Part shown: positions 1 through 11,700 of the stretch, in pieces
Layout: each line of letters begins with the position of its first letter
Position numbering within the stretch: the first letter of the stretch is position 1
Source: Kondoa malvinella
Taxonomy: Eukaryota; Basidiomycota; Agaricostilbomycetes; Agaricostilbales; Kondoaceae
Direction: 5' to 3'
Assembly: GCA_039545315.1 (NCBI GenBank)
Contig: BCIM01000002.1
Location: forward strand, 337,369-401,368
DNA length: 64,000 nucleotides
The notes under the pieces: model-generated
Seen by the model: the letters and a program-made list of their open reading frames with translations, nothing else
The model's database searches: none
Told to the model about the DNA's origin: nothing
Made by a program: the position numbers and the translations under genes

Positions 1-1008
1 GGTGTCATCAGATACTCTGGCAGCTATTGCTATAGAGGATTGATCGATCGTAAAGCGCTAGAGGAAGCTGGTTACGAAGCACCGGATCTGCCTAGAATGT
101 GTAAGTCACCGCTATCATCACCGATGCCGAAGACTGACAGACTGATAATCAGATCTCGGACCACAACAGCACATGTGTGTAATCTCCTGGTTGGATCAGA
201 CCTATGCTGAGCCAATAACAGTCTGGCTTTCCCCGTCGATCATGGTAAGACGGTCAACGTGGTGGCTTTCTCAAGCGATCGCTCGCTTCCACTAAACGAA
301 AGACAATGGACTGGCCACCCAAACCTCAAGACTACCGAATCACCTGCTCCTTGGGTCATACCGGTCGAACAGCAGCTTATGCTGGACGACTTTGGGAGTT
401 TTTGCGATCAAGCTCAGATTCTGCTAAAGGTCAGCTCGACAGTAGCTTAGAAGGACTTGATGCTGAGCTCTATGATTAGCATATCGACAAACCGTCCTGT
501 TGGGCCCTGCACGAGTTGACAGACCTAGAACGATGGACTTTCGGCTCATCCATCGCTCTTATGGGTGATGCTGCCTGCGCTACTACACCACATCAAGGTA
601 CGCTTCTAGCTTTTTAGCCTACTCCCGAATACTGATAAGCGTCTTCTGCTTGTAGGCGCAGGAGCAGGTCAAGCACTAGAATCAGGCTATACTTTAGGAA
701 GATTGCTATCGAGACTAGAGTGCACTCGCGAAACTCTAGGTCGTCATCTTCAGTTCTACGAAAAGATCAGAAAAGAGCGTCATGACAAGGTCAAGAATAG
801 TTCGCGCGAGAATGGTGAAGTCATGGAATTGTGTGGCTATGGCACTGTTGCTGGTTTGGAAGGTAAACCTTTGGCTTGGGATCAAAGCGATCAGGGATGG
901 AAGGACCTTGGAGCGGAGTGTGAACATAGGACGGATTGGATCTTTCATGAAGATGTCAAGGCGAATGTTGACAAGGTCATCAGAGAGCAAGAGGCTCAAG
1001 GGTTGTGA
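1..1008 (+). CDS. FAD-dependent monooxygenase, salicylate hydroxylase-like (3' part, 5' end outside window)
   Basis: Five exons can be joined in one frame (1-100, 153-174, 222-429, 480-597, 656-1008; 801 nt = 267 codons with stop), so this is the C-terminal two thirds of a class A flavin monooxygenase. The start shows SYCYRGLI, the typical strand of the substrate domain; exon 4 gives ALMGDAACATTPHQ and exon 5 GAGAGQALESGYTLGRLL, together the GD motif that binds the FAD ribityl chain. Family members hydroxylate aromatic or N-heteroaromatic acids using NAD(P)H and O2. The gene lies 225 bp from the convergent 3' end of the Fanzor gene. Substrate is not readable; because of the amidase, OYE and imidase genes further right, a role in N-heterocycle breakdown (as for HxnV/HxnX-type enzymes) is an inference. 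Confidence 0.85.
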
Positions 1009-1233
1009 GTGGAATGCTGTGTGATATGTGCATAATGTGTGCATTGTCATTGTGTCGCGCAAGGATTTGGGCTCTTTATGTTCATGCAGATGGTTGACCC
1101 TGAACAGCCTGTATTCGAGGCGCCCCACCGGGAGAAAGGTCAATAACGAGGAGCTTTCATGATAAGCTGCCTATGGCCGTGGCCGGGCTAGAGGATGGTT
1201 CGTAATCGAGGACCTCGTTTTCTCTGCTGCCCG
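1009..1233. other. Short intergenic stretch at the Fanzor 3' end; possible guide-RNA region
   Basis: This 225-bp gap separates two convergent genes. In characterised Fanzor and TnpB loci the guide (omega) RNA commonly comes from the 3' end of the nuclease gene and its UTR, which here would be the minus-strand copy of this gap plus the last exon. I see no clear terminal repeat or obvious hairpin by eye, so this is a place to look, not a called RNA. Confidence 0.25.
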
Positions 1234-4200
1234 TCAGAAAGGACCCGTGCCCACCACAGCTTCTACACACCTTTGTGTTTTCCATGGGTGTCTACCGAAC
1301 ACCAACAAGTGCCAACCTGCATATATGATGTTCAAGCCTGCGGCCTTGTCCCGGTTGAAGATTCCGCAGCATGTCGTACATTGGCTGAGACGACCATTCT
1401 CGTGCTCACTGGCGCTGCGCTTCGGGTGGTAGACACTGTGTGGACTTGCTCAGCAATGAACCCTTTATGACAGTACACAACTCACGTCGACCTGATGACA
1501 TCTTCCGTACCCGGACGTTCCATTTCGCACTCTGGCTTCGGACACACCTGCGAAGTCCAGTCCTCATCCACAAGCCGGAAGATGACGGGAAGACCCAAAG
1601 CCTTGCACCGCTTCATCAATGCCCTGATGACAGATGACCTTTGGTCGAAGGTATGCGATTGACCCTTCGTCAAAGAGTCAACGCCATTGCCAATGAACAT
1701 CACAAACGTCGGAGAATCTGGCGCTGTCGTTACACCCATTTCTTCGATCATCGAGTCGACCAAAGAATCGACGAGCGACTTCTGGCGGTTCTTGTGCATG
1801 AAAGACGCTTGGCGGACGTCGTACGATGATCGATGCAAAGTGTCAAAGAAGGTGTGCGCCACTTTGATGCTAGCTTCGCATTGAGGATCCTTGGTTGCTG
1901 CTTTCAGTGCCTCGAGATCTATAGGGAACGCCATCTTCCCGATCTTCCGCTGATGCTCTCTCAAGATGTTCTGGGCCTTCTTTGCAGTATATAGCTGGAA
2001 ACCTTGCACTCTATCACCTTCTTTGTCGGTCTTGATGATCGCCGAAGCCAGCTTGAATGCGCCTCCAGGGTCCAGACCTCCGAAACTGACTCTCCCCGAC
2101 TTGAGCAAGGCTGGATCAAAGTCTGCGTCTTCCTGCACACCGTGGGCTTCCTTCAGGATGCGCTGAAGCTGCTCAATACTGTCGTTGCCGGCTCGAAGAG
2201 TCTTTGTAGTGATTGGTAGCCCGTTCTTGGTCTTGATTGGTTTGACCGACTTGACTGCTACAAACTTTCTTGCTCTTCCTTTACGAGCTCTCTCAGACCA
2301 GGGCAGATGGATCGAGCTGCGGAGGACTTGGAATTGACATTCTCCAGCTTTCACCCTTTTCAAGGTGAGTTTCCTCTGATACATTCCCAGATCAGCATCC
2401 ACTCTGCTCTTGCTAGCATCCCAACAAGCCTCGCTCTTCTTGACGCCGTCAACGGTTCTGTTTGACCAGTCCAACGCCTTCGTCAATACTTGCCATACAT
2501 CTGGGTCGTCACCGAGCTCTTCTTCAATCTTGGTCGACAATTCACCTGGGAGTTTTGCTCTGCTAGCATCGATGCAGGTAAAGGTGATGGCGAATGTTAC
2601 ATCGTAGCTTATCGCTATCGGGATGTGATAGTACGGTAAAATCGAAGTCTCGTAGATGAGTTGATACGCCAGGAGGTGACAGCCGCGGAAGTTTGACCGG
2701 GAGAAACTGGGAATATCCAGTCGCTGCCTGATATCCTCTACGTACGCTTGAAGGTTGGTCCACCACTTTTCATTGCGTTGTAGGTCCAGGACAGCAGTGT
2801 TCGGGTCTCCGATTTCGAAACCCATCGTTTTGCGGTTGGTGTGCTCACGTGGTGCGGCATGCTTGAACACGCTGAGCGTGTCGAGAAAGCCCAAGGTTGA
2901 TCGGTCTTTTGTTTCCCCTTTTTCAGGACCTTGCGGGACTCGACCACCCATAGAAGCAGAGTGAAGAGCGGAACCAGCGGCTTTCAGATTCCGGTTGAGG
3001 TAGTAGAAAATCTTGCTGACGGTATCATCGAAATGGTTGAGGAGTTCTCCATGCCGTTCTCCACCAAATCCTATCTGGATGCTTGTGAAATCCTGTTAAA
3101 CAATTAGCATATTCTGATTCGCTTCTCGCATGAGCGACTCACGATAGCCATACCCAGCTCGTGACCGCCAGCCTTGCGCAATTCGTGCAGCCAAGGCAGC
3201 ATGCAGGAGAAGGTGCACCGCGCGGTAACCGGATCTTCGAGTATTACTCTAGGTGTCGCGTTCGAAGGCGCATTCTCAACCAGCGAGAGTCGGAATCGTT
3301 GGACCGCCAAACATCGCAGCTTGATGACCATCTTGTCGAGGACGCCTTGTGCTGTAATAGGCCCAAGCGGCTCGCAAATTGCAGACAGTTTGTTGAAGAT
3401 GGCCTCCGGCACCAGATTGCGACCTAGATCTTTTCCGGATCCAACAGGTGATATGAACACGCTGTCCATCAGAAAGTTGGTGAAGACAGCAGTTGCCTCG
3501 CTGAGAAGCCCTTTGTTGGGAGGCAGGTCGTCCATCGCGTCTGGCGAATTCTCATCTAGAGCGACATCGGAAAGCTCGGCTCTGCATGCTGCTTCCAGAG
3601 CATCTCTGAAACCTTCCTTTGCGGTGGTGAACAAATTTGAGGCATATTGGCGGCATATTCCATTCCAATGGACTGCGAAATTCTTGAGGTTAACCAGCGG
3701 TGGTTTCTTCTCGACATAGAGTGTGTTGAAGGCTGAGTCGATCATCAATGGGTCGGTAGTCTTGGTCTGGTTTCTGAGGATCGATATTGGTATAGACGCT
3801 ACGAATGCCGACAGAGCGCTTTGATCAGAGACGAAATCGTACTTTCCGCTCTTGAAAGTCGCAAGGTTTCTGAACAACTCGTCTCGCAGCCGGGCTTCCT
3901 GCTGTTCAGAAAGAGGATCTAGAGCAGCAGTGTCCTTCAACAACGGTAGCAGCCCGTCTTTGATTGCCGAAACGAAGTCGGACGACTTTAGCAGTTTGAG
4001 GATGCCTGCTCCACTTTCTTCGATTGAACAAAGTCGCTGAAGATAGTCTTGGACTGCGAAATTCGCTGTTGACAGCTCCAAAGCTTGAGTGCCAGCAACG
4101 AGACTGAGTAGTCCGTAGAAAGGGTGGTCGCGACAGCGGATGTGGGACTCGTTGAACGCTCTGACGCTGGCGGAAAATGTTCTCTTGTCGCTGACTTTTT

Positions 4201-6422
4201 CGAACCAACTCTTGAGCCCTTTCCCACCAGACTTGCCGCCAGATTCGTCTTCATCATCTGAATCTTCTACATCACTATCGTCTTCTTCTTCGTCGGCAAT
4301 CTTGGACCGTGCCTTTTCTGCCGCGTCTTTGTCTGCAAGTCTTTGAGCCGCACGAACCGCATTCACATTCGCTATTTCGACAGGATCTGCCTTGGCTCGT
4401 TTTGAATTTGCAGTGCTGGTCTGCCTCTTGCGTTTCTTTGGCGTGCTGGAACTGCTTGGGCGTTGGTCCGGCTGCTGTGGCTTCCGCTTGTTTGAGTCGC
4501 TTGCCAACCTCGGAGTTTCTGGAGTAGATCGCATCTCCATCGCAGGCATCTTCAGATACACAGACACGCCATTTTGAATCTCCCTTCGCGACCAATGAAT
4601 TCGCCAAGGCGAGGCAGACTGTTTCTTCTTCTTCTTTCGCCTTTTCTTTTCGCGGCGATCGTCGGTGGCCGAATTGGCATCTGTGTATGCGAAACTGCCT
4701 CCGAGCTCGACAAGGTCTGCAATCTGCCGAGTTCTGCCGGTGACTGTCATCCATTCGCTGGCTTTGGTCTGACGATCTGCGACGGCTTTGAAGCGTCTGT
4801 CGAACACTCGTTGTCGTTCTGCCGCTGGTAGGTCTTCGGATGGTAGAGGCGGCTTCTTGAGCTTAGGAAATTCGTTCGATGGTGGAGCCACATAGTTGGA
4901 AGAGGAGGTATGTACTGCTCCTTCGAAGCATCGCCATTGGCGGAAAGGTTTGATTGCATTTGTAGACACGAGTTGCTGTCCATAGAGCCCAGCTATGTAC
5001 GAAGACTGGTAAAGCTCGATATTTTGTTTGAAGTGACCTGCGATCGCTTGCGCCTTTTCACTCTTGATCGCCTTCATGTTCCGCCAGATCCCATCAAACC
5101 CATCCTGTTGCCTGTCAGTGGTGTTTGATTCTGATATATGGAAGGCTAACCTTGCAAATCTTGCGAATGTGTCTGCTGACCCATGCTGGACCTGCTCCTG
5201 GCGCTCCTGACCCTGTCGCATCACTGCCCATCAAGTCCCTCCCTACCAATCTCTCCACCTCAGCCTGCATCGCCCACTTTGGATCCTCCCCCAAAACCTT
5301 GTTGTCGATGACCATCCATTTCGGCAGCCCGCTCGACCGCGCCTTGTCTTCCATGATGATTCTTGGGATCGTCTGGCCGTCTGCAAGTGCTACAAGGTCG
5401 CTGTCGTTGCTGCGCCCGACTGTGGTGAATCCGTCGATGAGTGAACCGACCTTGCTGCAATTCTTGACCGCGACTTCGGCTTCAGATCTTCCGACCATGT
5501 AGACGATGCGAGACCCGGGAAGAGAGAGTGAATCGAAGGCGATGTTGTTGGCCTTTCGATATCGCTTCCAGTACTCAAGCTGGTCTTCTTCCATCACCGA
5601 TTTGGGCAGCACTGGCTGTTCTACTCCGTCGGCGACTTCGGTAACCGCTTGCTCGTGCACTGCATTCGGAAGGTATGGCCGACGGTTGGCTGCACTGGAC
5701 TGTTCGAAGCCGGCTCTGGGTATCACAGGGAAGGGAGCATCTTTGAGTAGGCCGCTACTGGCCACAGGATCGACCTTGTGTTCCGCGCCGACGCCAGACA
5801 GTGCGTAAGAAGGGTCATAAAAGAGAGAGGTAGCGTTTTTGTCGAGCTGACGAAATAATGCCCAGGCCGAATTTCTGAGCATCATCTGTGCTGGTCGACC
5901 TGTCTGGCCGCTCAGCGCGTTCTTTCTTTCTTGCGCGCGGCGAATTGCTTCGATGGACGCCATGTATCGTGGCTTGACCTTTGCATACCGCTTGATCTGC
6001 TCCGTTCGCTTCAACTGTGTTACTGTTTGGCCGTTGTCTGTCGCCACAACCACAGAAGCGAAGTGCTCTGACGCTTTGTCACAGAGTGAAGTAGCTTCTT
6101 GCCAGTATTGCTTGTTCAAGGCTTCCTGGGCATCGAACACTGAATCGAATGGTTCTAGATGCGGCTTGATGCTGGAAAGCAACCCCTTGATGTTGACATA
6201 GTCTGGCGCTAACTTTTCGAAAAGCGGTCGAAAGACATTAGGCATGTCTAGCCCGAGGACGGCTTTAAGATGTCAGAACAATATTGCCAAAAACGCACAA
6301 ATCGGCTCACTTTTGCCAGCAATACCCTTTGCTGCAGCCTCGTAGGCGCCCCCGATAGTTGCATATCGCTTGTATGCCTTGCTTCTCTTCTTGACGTGCT
6401 TGGTCAGGCCGCGCGCGCCCAT
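1234..6422 (-). CDS. Fanzor (eukaryotic TnpB-like, RNA-guided RuvC nuclease family), unusually long
   Basis: Five exons (6422-6311, 6247-5151, 5104-3143, 3092-1486, 1435-1234) add up to 4,980 nt, 1,659 residues, with no stop or frame break. The last ~270 residues carry the Fanzor signature: RuvC-I Asp in FGGLDPGG (about D1398), a GNG element where TnpB has its RuvC-II Glu, the alternative Glu in LVDEDWTSQVC (E1567), a four-Cys zinc finger (C1574, C1579, C1612, C1615), and the RuvC-III Asp in FNRDKAAGLNI (D1622). The RuvC-III part is only visible after splicing the 50-nt intron 1436-1485. The ~1,100 residues in front are unrecognised; residues ~550-690 are low complexity with two basic, NLS-like clusters (554-564, 626-630) and an acidic run. 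Known Fanzors are mostly far shorter. Start: the only ATG after an in-frame TGA. Nuclease activity is inferred from intact motifs; the guide RNA is unknown. Confidence 0.88.
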
Positions 6423-6710
6423 TGTTCCAACTGCTTTTGCTGCTGTAGCGGAGACGCAAACGTCTCGAGGTCAAGAGCGGATACGCCCTGTAGTGCAAGC
6501 GTGTACGCCTTGTGCAAAGTCGAAGTGCAAAAACACTTTCTTTTGGCATGGCTCTGACAGCCTGCAAAACATCATCAGCTTGTGACCAGACGATTTAGAG
6601 GCTGTTCTGCCAAAGCATACCTGTCTACCGTCGGAAAGAATGCTGCATGAGCCGTCTTGATGTTTCGAGGACAAGGAGCAGTTGACTTTCAAACGGCGAT
6701 AGCAGCAGTC

Positions 6711-7651
6711 ATGCCGCCTGAGCGGAAACCTCACTCTCTGCCTGTGATCCCTTATTCGCCCGTCCCTACTTTTCAGCACCTCAACGACGAAGAATGCCTA
6801 TTGCGCTCAGTCAGAGTGCGCATGCCATCTGAGGACCTGAATTTACCTTGACTGTGCATCATTAGATGCGCTATCAAGATATCGACATTGAAGAGGGAGG
6901 GTATATACGCGAGTCTGATGCGAAGCTCGTCCGAGCAGTCAGGTTCTGGTACCGCGGTGCTGCTGGGGGGCATCGGTTGAACTCGAAAGACGCTTTCGAG
7001 CTTCGCGAAGCTAAGAAGGCCGTGAGTGTATCTTCTTTAGATGGATCGTCGCCTTGACGGAATGTATGCAGTACGAGCGCCGCAAGAATGCGGAGAGCAT
7101 ACATAAATCAGCGGTTCAGTCATTCAGAGCAAAGAAGGTAGGCGCGTTTCACGAGCTTGTTGTACTTGTCTGACTATCCATATCTCTTTCAGCACGAACC
7201 CAAACCCGCGCGCATAAAATATTCGCTATTGCCGCGCGCTGAATTACTCTCTCGCTGGGATCAAGTCAATATAGCCCTGAATACAAAGTCTCCGAAACCA
7301 TGGACCAAGACACACGGCATGTCAGAGGAAGAAGACACCGAAAAGCTGGCAAAATTGCTACATACTCGAGAACGGCAGTTACAGCTTGGCGGCTCTCGAA
7401 AAAGCCACCAGAGCAAATTGACAAATCAAGAGAGATTCAGAGCATCGCCTGGCCTACAGCGCGTGGCCAACAGTCGTCGACAATCAGCCGATGGAAGAGA
7501 AATTCCAGCGTACAACGCCTACGAGGCGTCAAACATCTCTCAAAGTGCCCGTCTTAGCATTCGTCATCCTAGCTACTCTGCTGGCAGTTCTCATGCGACT
7601 CCAAATTACAAGTGGCCTGAGAGGCATATGTCCCAAGGCTACCTCGACTAA
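6711..7651 (+). CDS. Unknown protein, small intron-containing gene head to head with Fanzor
   Basis: Four exons fit together: from an ATG at 6711 to about 6810, then 6866-7021, about 7072-7137, and 7193-7651, with GT-AG introns including a good GTGAGT donor at 7022 and a TTTCAG acceptor before 7193. The predicted ~250-residue protein has no motif I recognise; it is rich in charged residues and ends in a Ser/Arg/His-rich tail. An in-frame ATG at 6657 is an alternative start. It begins about 290 bp from the Fanzor start on the other strand, so the two could share a promoter region. The first intron (GTCAGA donor) is the weakest part of the model. Confidence 0.5.
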
Positions 7652-8755
7652 ATGCCTCACCGTTTGTCAGCCTCTGTACTTGTGCTAGCTGCTGTGAGGC
7701 TGACTTTGAGGTACCAGTGCTCGCGACATGATTGATCTCGGAAGAGGATTTACAATGCAATGGTATCACGAATACACAATACACACAGACCCTCATGCAG
7801 CGTTCAAGCCATCAACTTGAACTTCGTCAACTGATCCTTAGTCATCTGCAACGCTTGCGTTTGCTCAGAATCGAACTGTGCATGGACGAGATGCTTCTTG
7901 GACATACACAAGGACTTCCTTCGACGCGCTGCCCGTCGGTAGAGAAAGACATCGGTCTTGACCTCACATGACCTGCTCAACAAGGTTATCCCCATCGAGC
8001 GATACCCTCTTCTCCTGCAACAAAGATACCCGACAGTGAAGAAGGGCAATAGCAACCGATGACCTATCGGGCTTCTCCTTGAGCCCGAGGCTGCAGAAAT
8101 TATACCTGCACAATATTTGGGCACGCAGTTCTTACTCTAACACCAACGCGGCAGTAGAAGGCCATAGCTGTCACCTGGATAGCAGGCGACACCTCCATAG
8201 ACCTGATCAGCGCGTGGGCTATCAAGTCTGCCTCGGACGCAGGCTCATGCCCTCCCCTGGCAAGGAAAGAGCTATACATCGTGAGTACTGCTAGCTTTGT
8301 CTATATTACCGAGCAACATCTGATGCCTCACAAGGTTCGGCAGCGCAAGAGGTAGACCTTATCAGGCTGGAACATGAGTCTGGAGCTGACAAAATTGGAG
8401 ACTTTGCCTCGCATCGGATCTGTTGGTCCAAGCTCTCTTCGCGGCGCATCTGAAAGGTTTCTTTCCACTTGCCTGCCTACTTGATCCACTCCTTCCGGCC
8501 GCTTGGACCGAATGTCTGACTTGGCCAGAACATCAGCAGGGCTGGTATCACTTCCCAGGAGACAGTGTGTTTACGCGAAAGCGCTGGAGCTGGTCTGAAT
8601 CTACTACCTAGAACTGGCGTGCTCTATTTAACCTTGCTGTTCTAATATCCTTGTCTCCCTAAAGGACCGATGGCATCAAAGCCTTCATTCCTGGCAGCTA
8701 TGACATGACGAAAAATGATACACATATAAGTTCTGACCTGCCTGTTTCATCCTTT
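7652..8755. other. 1.1 kb without a supported gene; possible gene remnants
   Basis: No frame gives a convincing protein. There are short open pieces on the plus strand, for example around 7981-8057 and 8160-8280, the second followed by a GTGAGT-like donor, but stops separate them and I could not splice them into a gene. They could be remnants of a degraded gene or an exon set I failed to join. Confidence 0.3.
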
Positions 8756-11700
8756 TCATGACCCTTCACAATAGTCCTCGTCAGAGTCGTTGTGTCCGCC
8801 ATCTTGCGCATCCGACTCGCACCCAGAAACTCCGCTCTGCATCTCACCGGTGACCTCTACACCCTCCACCTTTTTCCGCTTGCTTCTCCGCTCATTCATA
8901 CCTCTTGGGCTCGCCGGACGCTTGCCTGCCTCAGGGACTGGTTCTGGAAGACCATCTTGCTGGCTGGATTGGCTCGTCGGCGTTTCAAAGAAGTCCTTTA
9001 GGCTGACTGGAAGTCCATTTCGGTTTTCACGCAACTCTCGAGCAGCTGTCCTTGTTTTTAGCACTCGTTCTTGTCGTAATTCAACACCTGTGCTTACCCT
9101 TTCTGACTTCCTTGTTCCGCGTCACATCGGTTTTACCTCGAGTATACTTCTTTGACCTCCGACGACCTTTGTATTCCCACAGCGCCTCGAAATGAGACAG
9201 CAGCAGCTCCACATCTTCGGCAAACAATACCGCCTAAACCAGTCAGCACTATACACGTCCATCGTAGCGAACCTGGACCGTACCTTATCGTCTCCCAGCT
9301 CCGCTTCGACTGATTGTGTTGTCGTTAGCATCGCGGCATCCGGGATGGAAATCCTCTCACCTTCCTCCAGCTTGCTTTGCATCTCTTTGTCTATGCCTTG
9401 CGCGAGATCGATGACATTCTTTGCTGCCTTCTTGGGGGAGCTAGACTTTGATTTAGCTGCAGGCTTGCTCTTCTGCCCTGTTGTTGTGCCATCCTTGGCT
9501 GGCTCTCCCTTCTCTACCTTCTTTTTGGCCTTTTTCTCTTTCGCAACTTGCAGTGCCTTGATCGCCTTGCTCTCCTGCGACATGGTCCTCGCCGCAAAGC
9601 TGGTCTGGGTCATTTCCTCCACCCTCACAGCCCACATCCGGTCCACCAGCAGCTGTCGCGCCGCTCGCTCCACTTGTTCTAGCTTTCCTTCAGGCGACGA
9701 GGATCCCACTACTGCTTCAGCGCGCCTCACTAGCTGTGACCATGCCTTCTCCAGCTCTGGCGTACTACATCGCAGCACAGTGACGTCTTGCTTTTGGAGG
9801 ACTCGGCTCGTCGAAGGAATGTGGAGCGGATGCAGAATCAGTCGATTCAACTCGCGTTCGGCTCTGGAAAGTCTGGACTTGAGCTCTGCCTTATCCGAGG
9901 CATCTTCTGGACTGATATTGCTGACGATGTCGCAAAGCATATCAATCATAATTGCTGGACTGCCACCACTTGAGCCGAAGCCTGGGTCGCTAGCGAGAGA
10001 GGCTCTGAAGCAGTTGGTCATTGCATCTTCAAACGCAGCAGTCGTGCTGCGAATTTGCTGCGACACAGTAGTGTCTTCTGGATACCTCTGGAAGAGCAAG
10101 GTCCTGTCGTCTTCTTTTAGCCTAGATCTTGTGTTTTTTAGCAGGTTGCTGAAGGTGCCAGTCTCTTCGACAATAGCGACACGATCTGTCGCGCTGTTGA
10201 GCTCGAGCATTGATCTTGGTCCAGACGCTACGCTCGAGCCTTGGTGCTTAGCTCTGGCGTATGCGACTACCGCGGCCCGAGCCTGGGTCTTTTCCCGTGA
10301 GAGTTGTATTTGCCTGTAAGTAGAATGCATTAGACACCAGACTTGCGAGCTGATCTGTCACGCACGACAGATCAAGGTTGTTAGCCGCCTCGACATTGAG
10401 CGTCTCCAAATAGCACGACACTGGCACTTTTTCAGACATGCCTGTATGCCGGCGGAGATTGCTCACTGTGTTGAATATTGCCGTTTGCCGCATTCTTCAC
10501 GCCGTACGAGTCAATGTCGTCACCGCTTTGCTTGCGGACAGGTAGTCGACATGCTATGCGTACATACATCAGCTTTGAGCTGCTGGTCTTCTGGTCGCTT
10601 ACTTGAACATGGCAACGCAGCCGCGCTCCCAATTACCCACACTAGCTTGTCCGTGTTGCCCTTTGTCTTCTTGGCAGGCAGACTTGGTGTGCCAGCCGGG
10701 ACCGCTGGAGTACTGTCGGGCATCTTTAGCCAAATTCCAAGACTTGCAGTGGCTGCATACTCGACTGGTCGCATCGTCATTGTTCCTTGCTCCGTAACCC
10801 GCTCAAGCACTTCGACAATATTGTCTATGCCCTTTCCAAAGGTTTTCCACTTGATAAGGTCGGTGAGCTCTGCAGTTCGGCTGGTCAGCTCTCTGTTCAC
10901 CAGGTCTGGAGTGCTTACCTTTTTTGGGTGATCCATCCGCAGGAGCATACCATTCGACGCCAGCAGAGTCCTCCCTCTCTCCTTCCATAACACACGCGGT
11001 CTGTTCAACCTCTCTTCGTAAATCCAATCTCACTCTCCTCTTCTTTTGAATCGATTCTTCCAGCAGACTTTTTAACCACGCAAAGAATTCGTACACAAGT
11101 CGTCCCAGACTTATGTTTTCGATCTTGTCATAAGCTTGGAATTGGCTTGAGATATGCGCAACAAATGGTTGCCGCTCGTTCATGTTTGTAATTGTGCACG
11201 GAGTGACATGACCGGCTTCTTGATTCTCCTGGCAAAAGCTGCGGCCTACATCAGACCCACACTCCTGACGAGCGCATGACTCACTTGATCTTGGGGAGGC
11301 CCGTCTTTTCTATTGCAAAGCAAAGAATAAGGTATACCAGTACCGCAGAGCGAGGCGCCATCTGTCTTGATTGTGGGCCGTCCACCTTCTCTATGGCTTG
11401 CTTGACCATCATCTTGGCCAACATGGCAGCGAAGCGCAATTTTGGAATCGCCTGTAGCGCGCCTTTGTAGATTTCCGACAGCAGAAGAGCCGGTGTATTT
11501 TTCGCTGTGATATCGATCTTGACTGTCCTACCACCTGCCAAATGCATGTTGCCTTGCATACAATCCCTGTCTCTGAACGGCACTACCCTGAGCGAGGTGT
11601 ATCTCTGCTTCGTCTCGACGTTGTTTCCAAGCTTGCCGCAGAGTGAATTTAGGAAGGATGGGTCTTCGATCAGTGTGCCGTCTTGTCGGCAGACGAAGAT

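Noticed and set aside
736..1143. 135-codon minus-strand frame opposite the monooxygenase
   Set aside because: Antisense to a clear coding exon; no motif.
1436..1484. Fanzor seeming to stop after the first zinc-finger half (missing RuvC-III)
   Set aside because: A 50-nt GT-AG intron removes this stop and restores the second CxxC and the NRD motif in phase, so the gene is not truncated.
3174..3719. 181-codon plus-strand open frame
   Set aside because: Antisense to the Fanzor exon 3; composition of a shadow frame.
9086..9113. 28-nt intron near the nucleotidyltransferase C-terminus
   Set aside because: A later acceptor gives a 52-nt intron with a branch point and the same frame, in line with the other introns.
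9192..10319. 375-codon plus-strand open frame
   Set aside because: It lies wholly antisense to the nucleotidyltransferase coding exons, has Ser/Leu/Ala-biased shadow composition and no motif.
10441..10465. 25-nt intron in the nucleotidyltransferase gene
   Set aside because: A downstream acceptor gives a normal 46-nt intron in the right phase.
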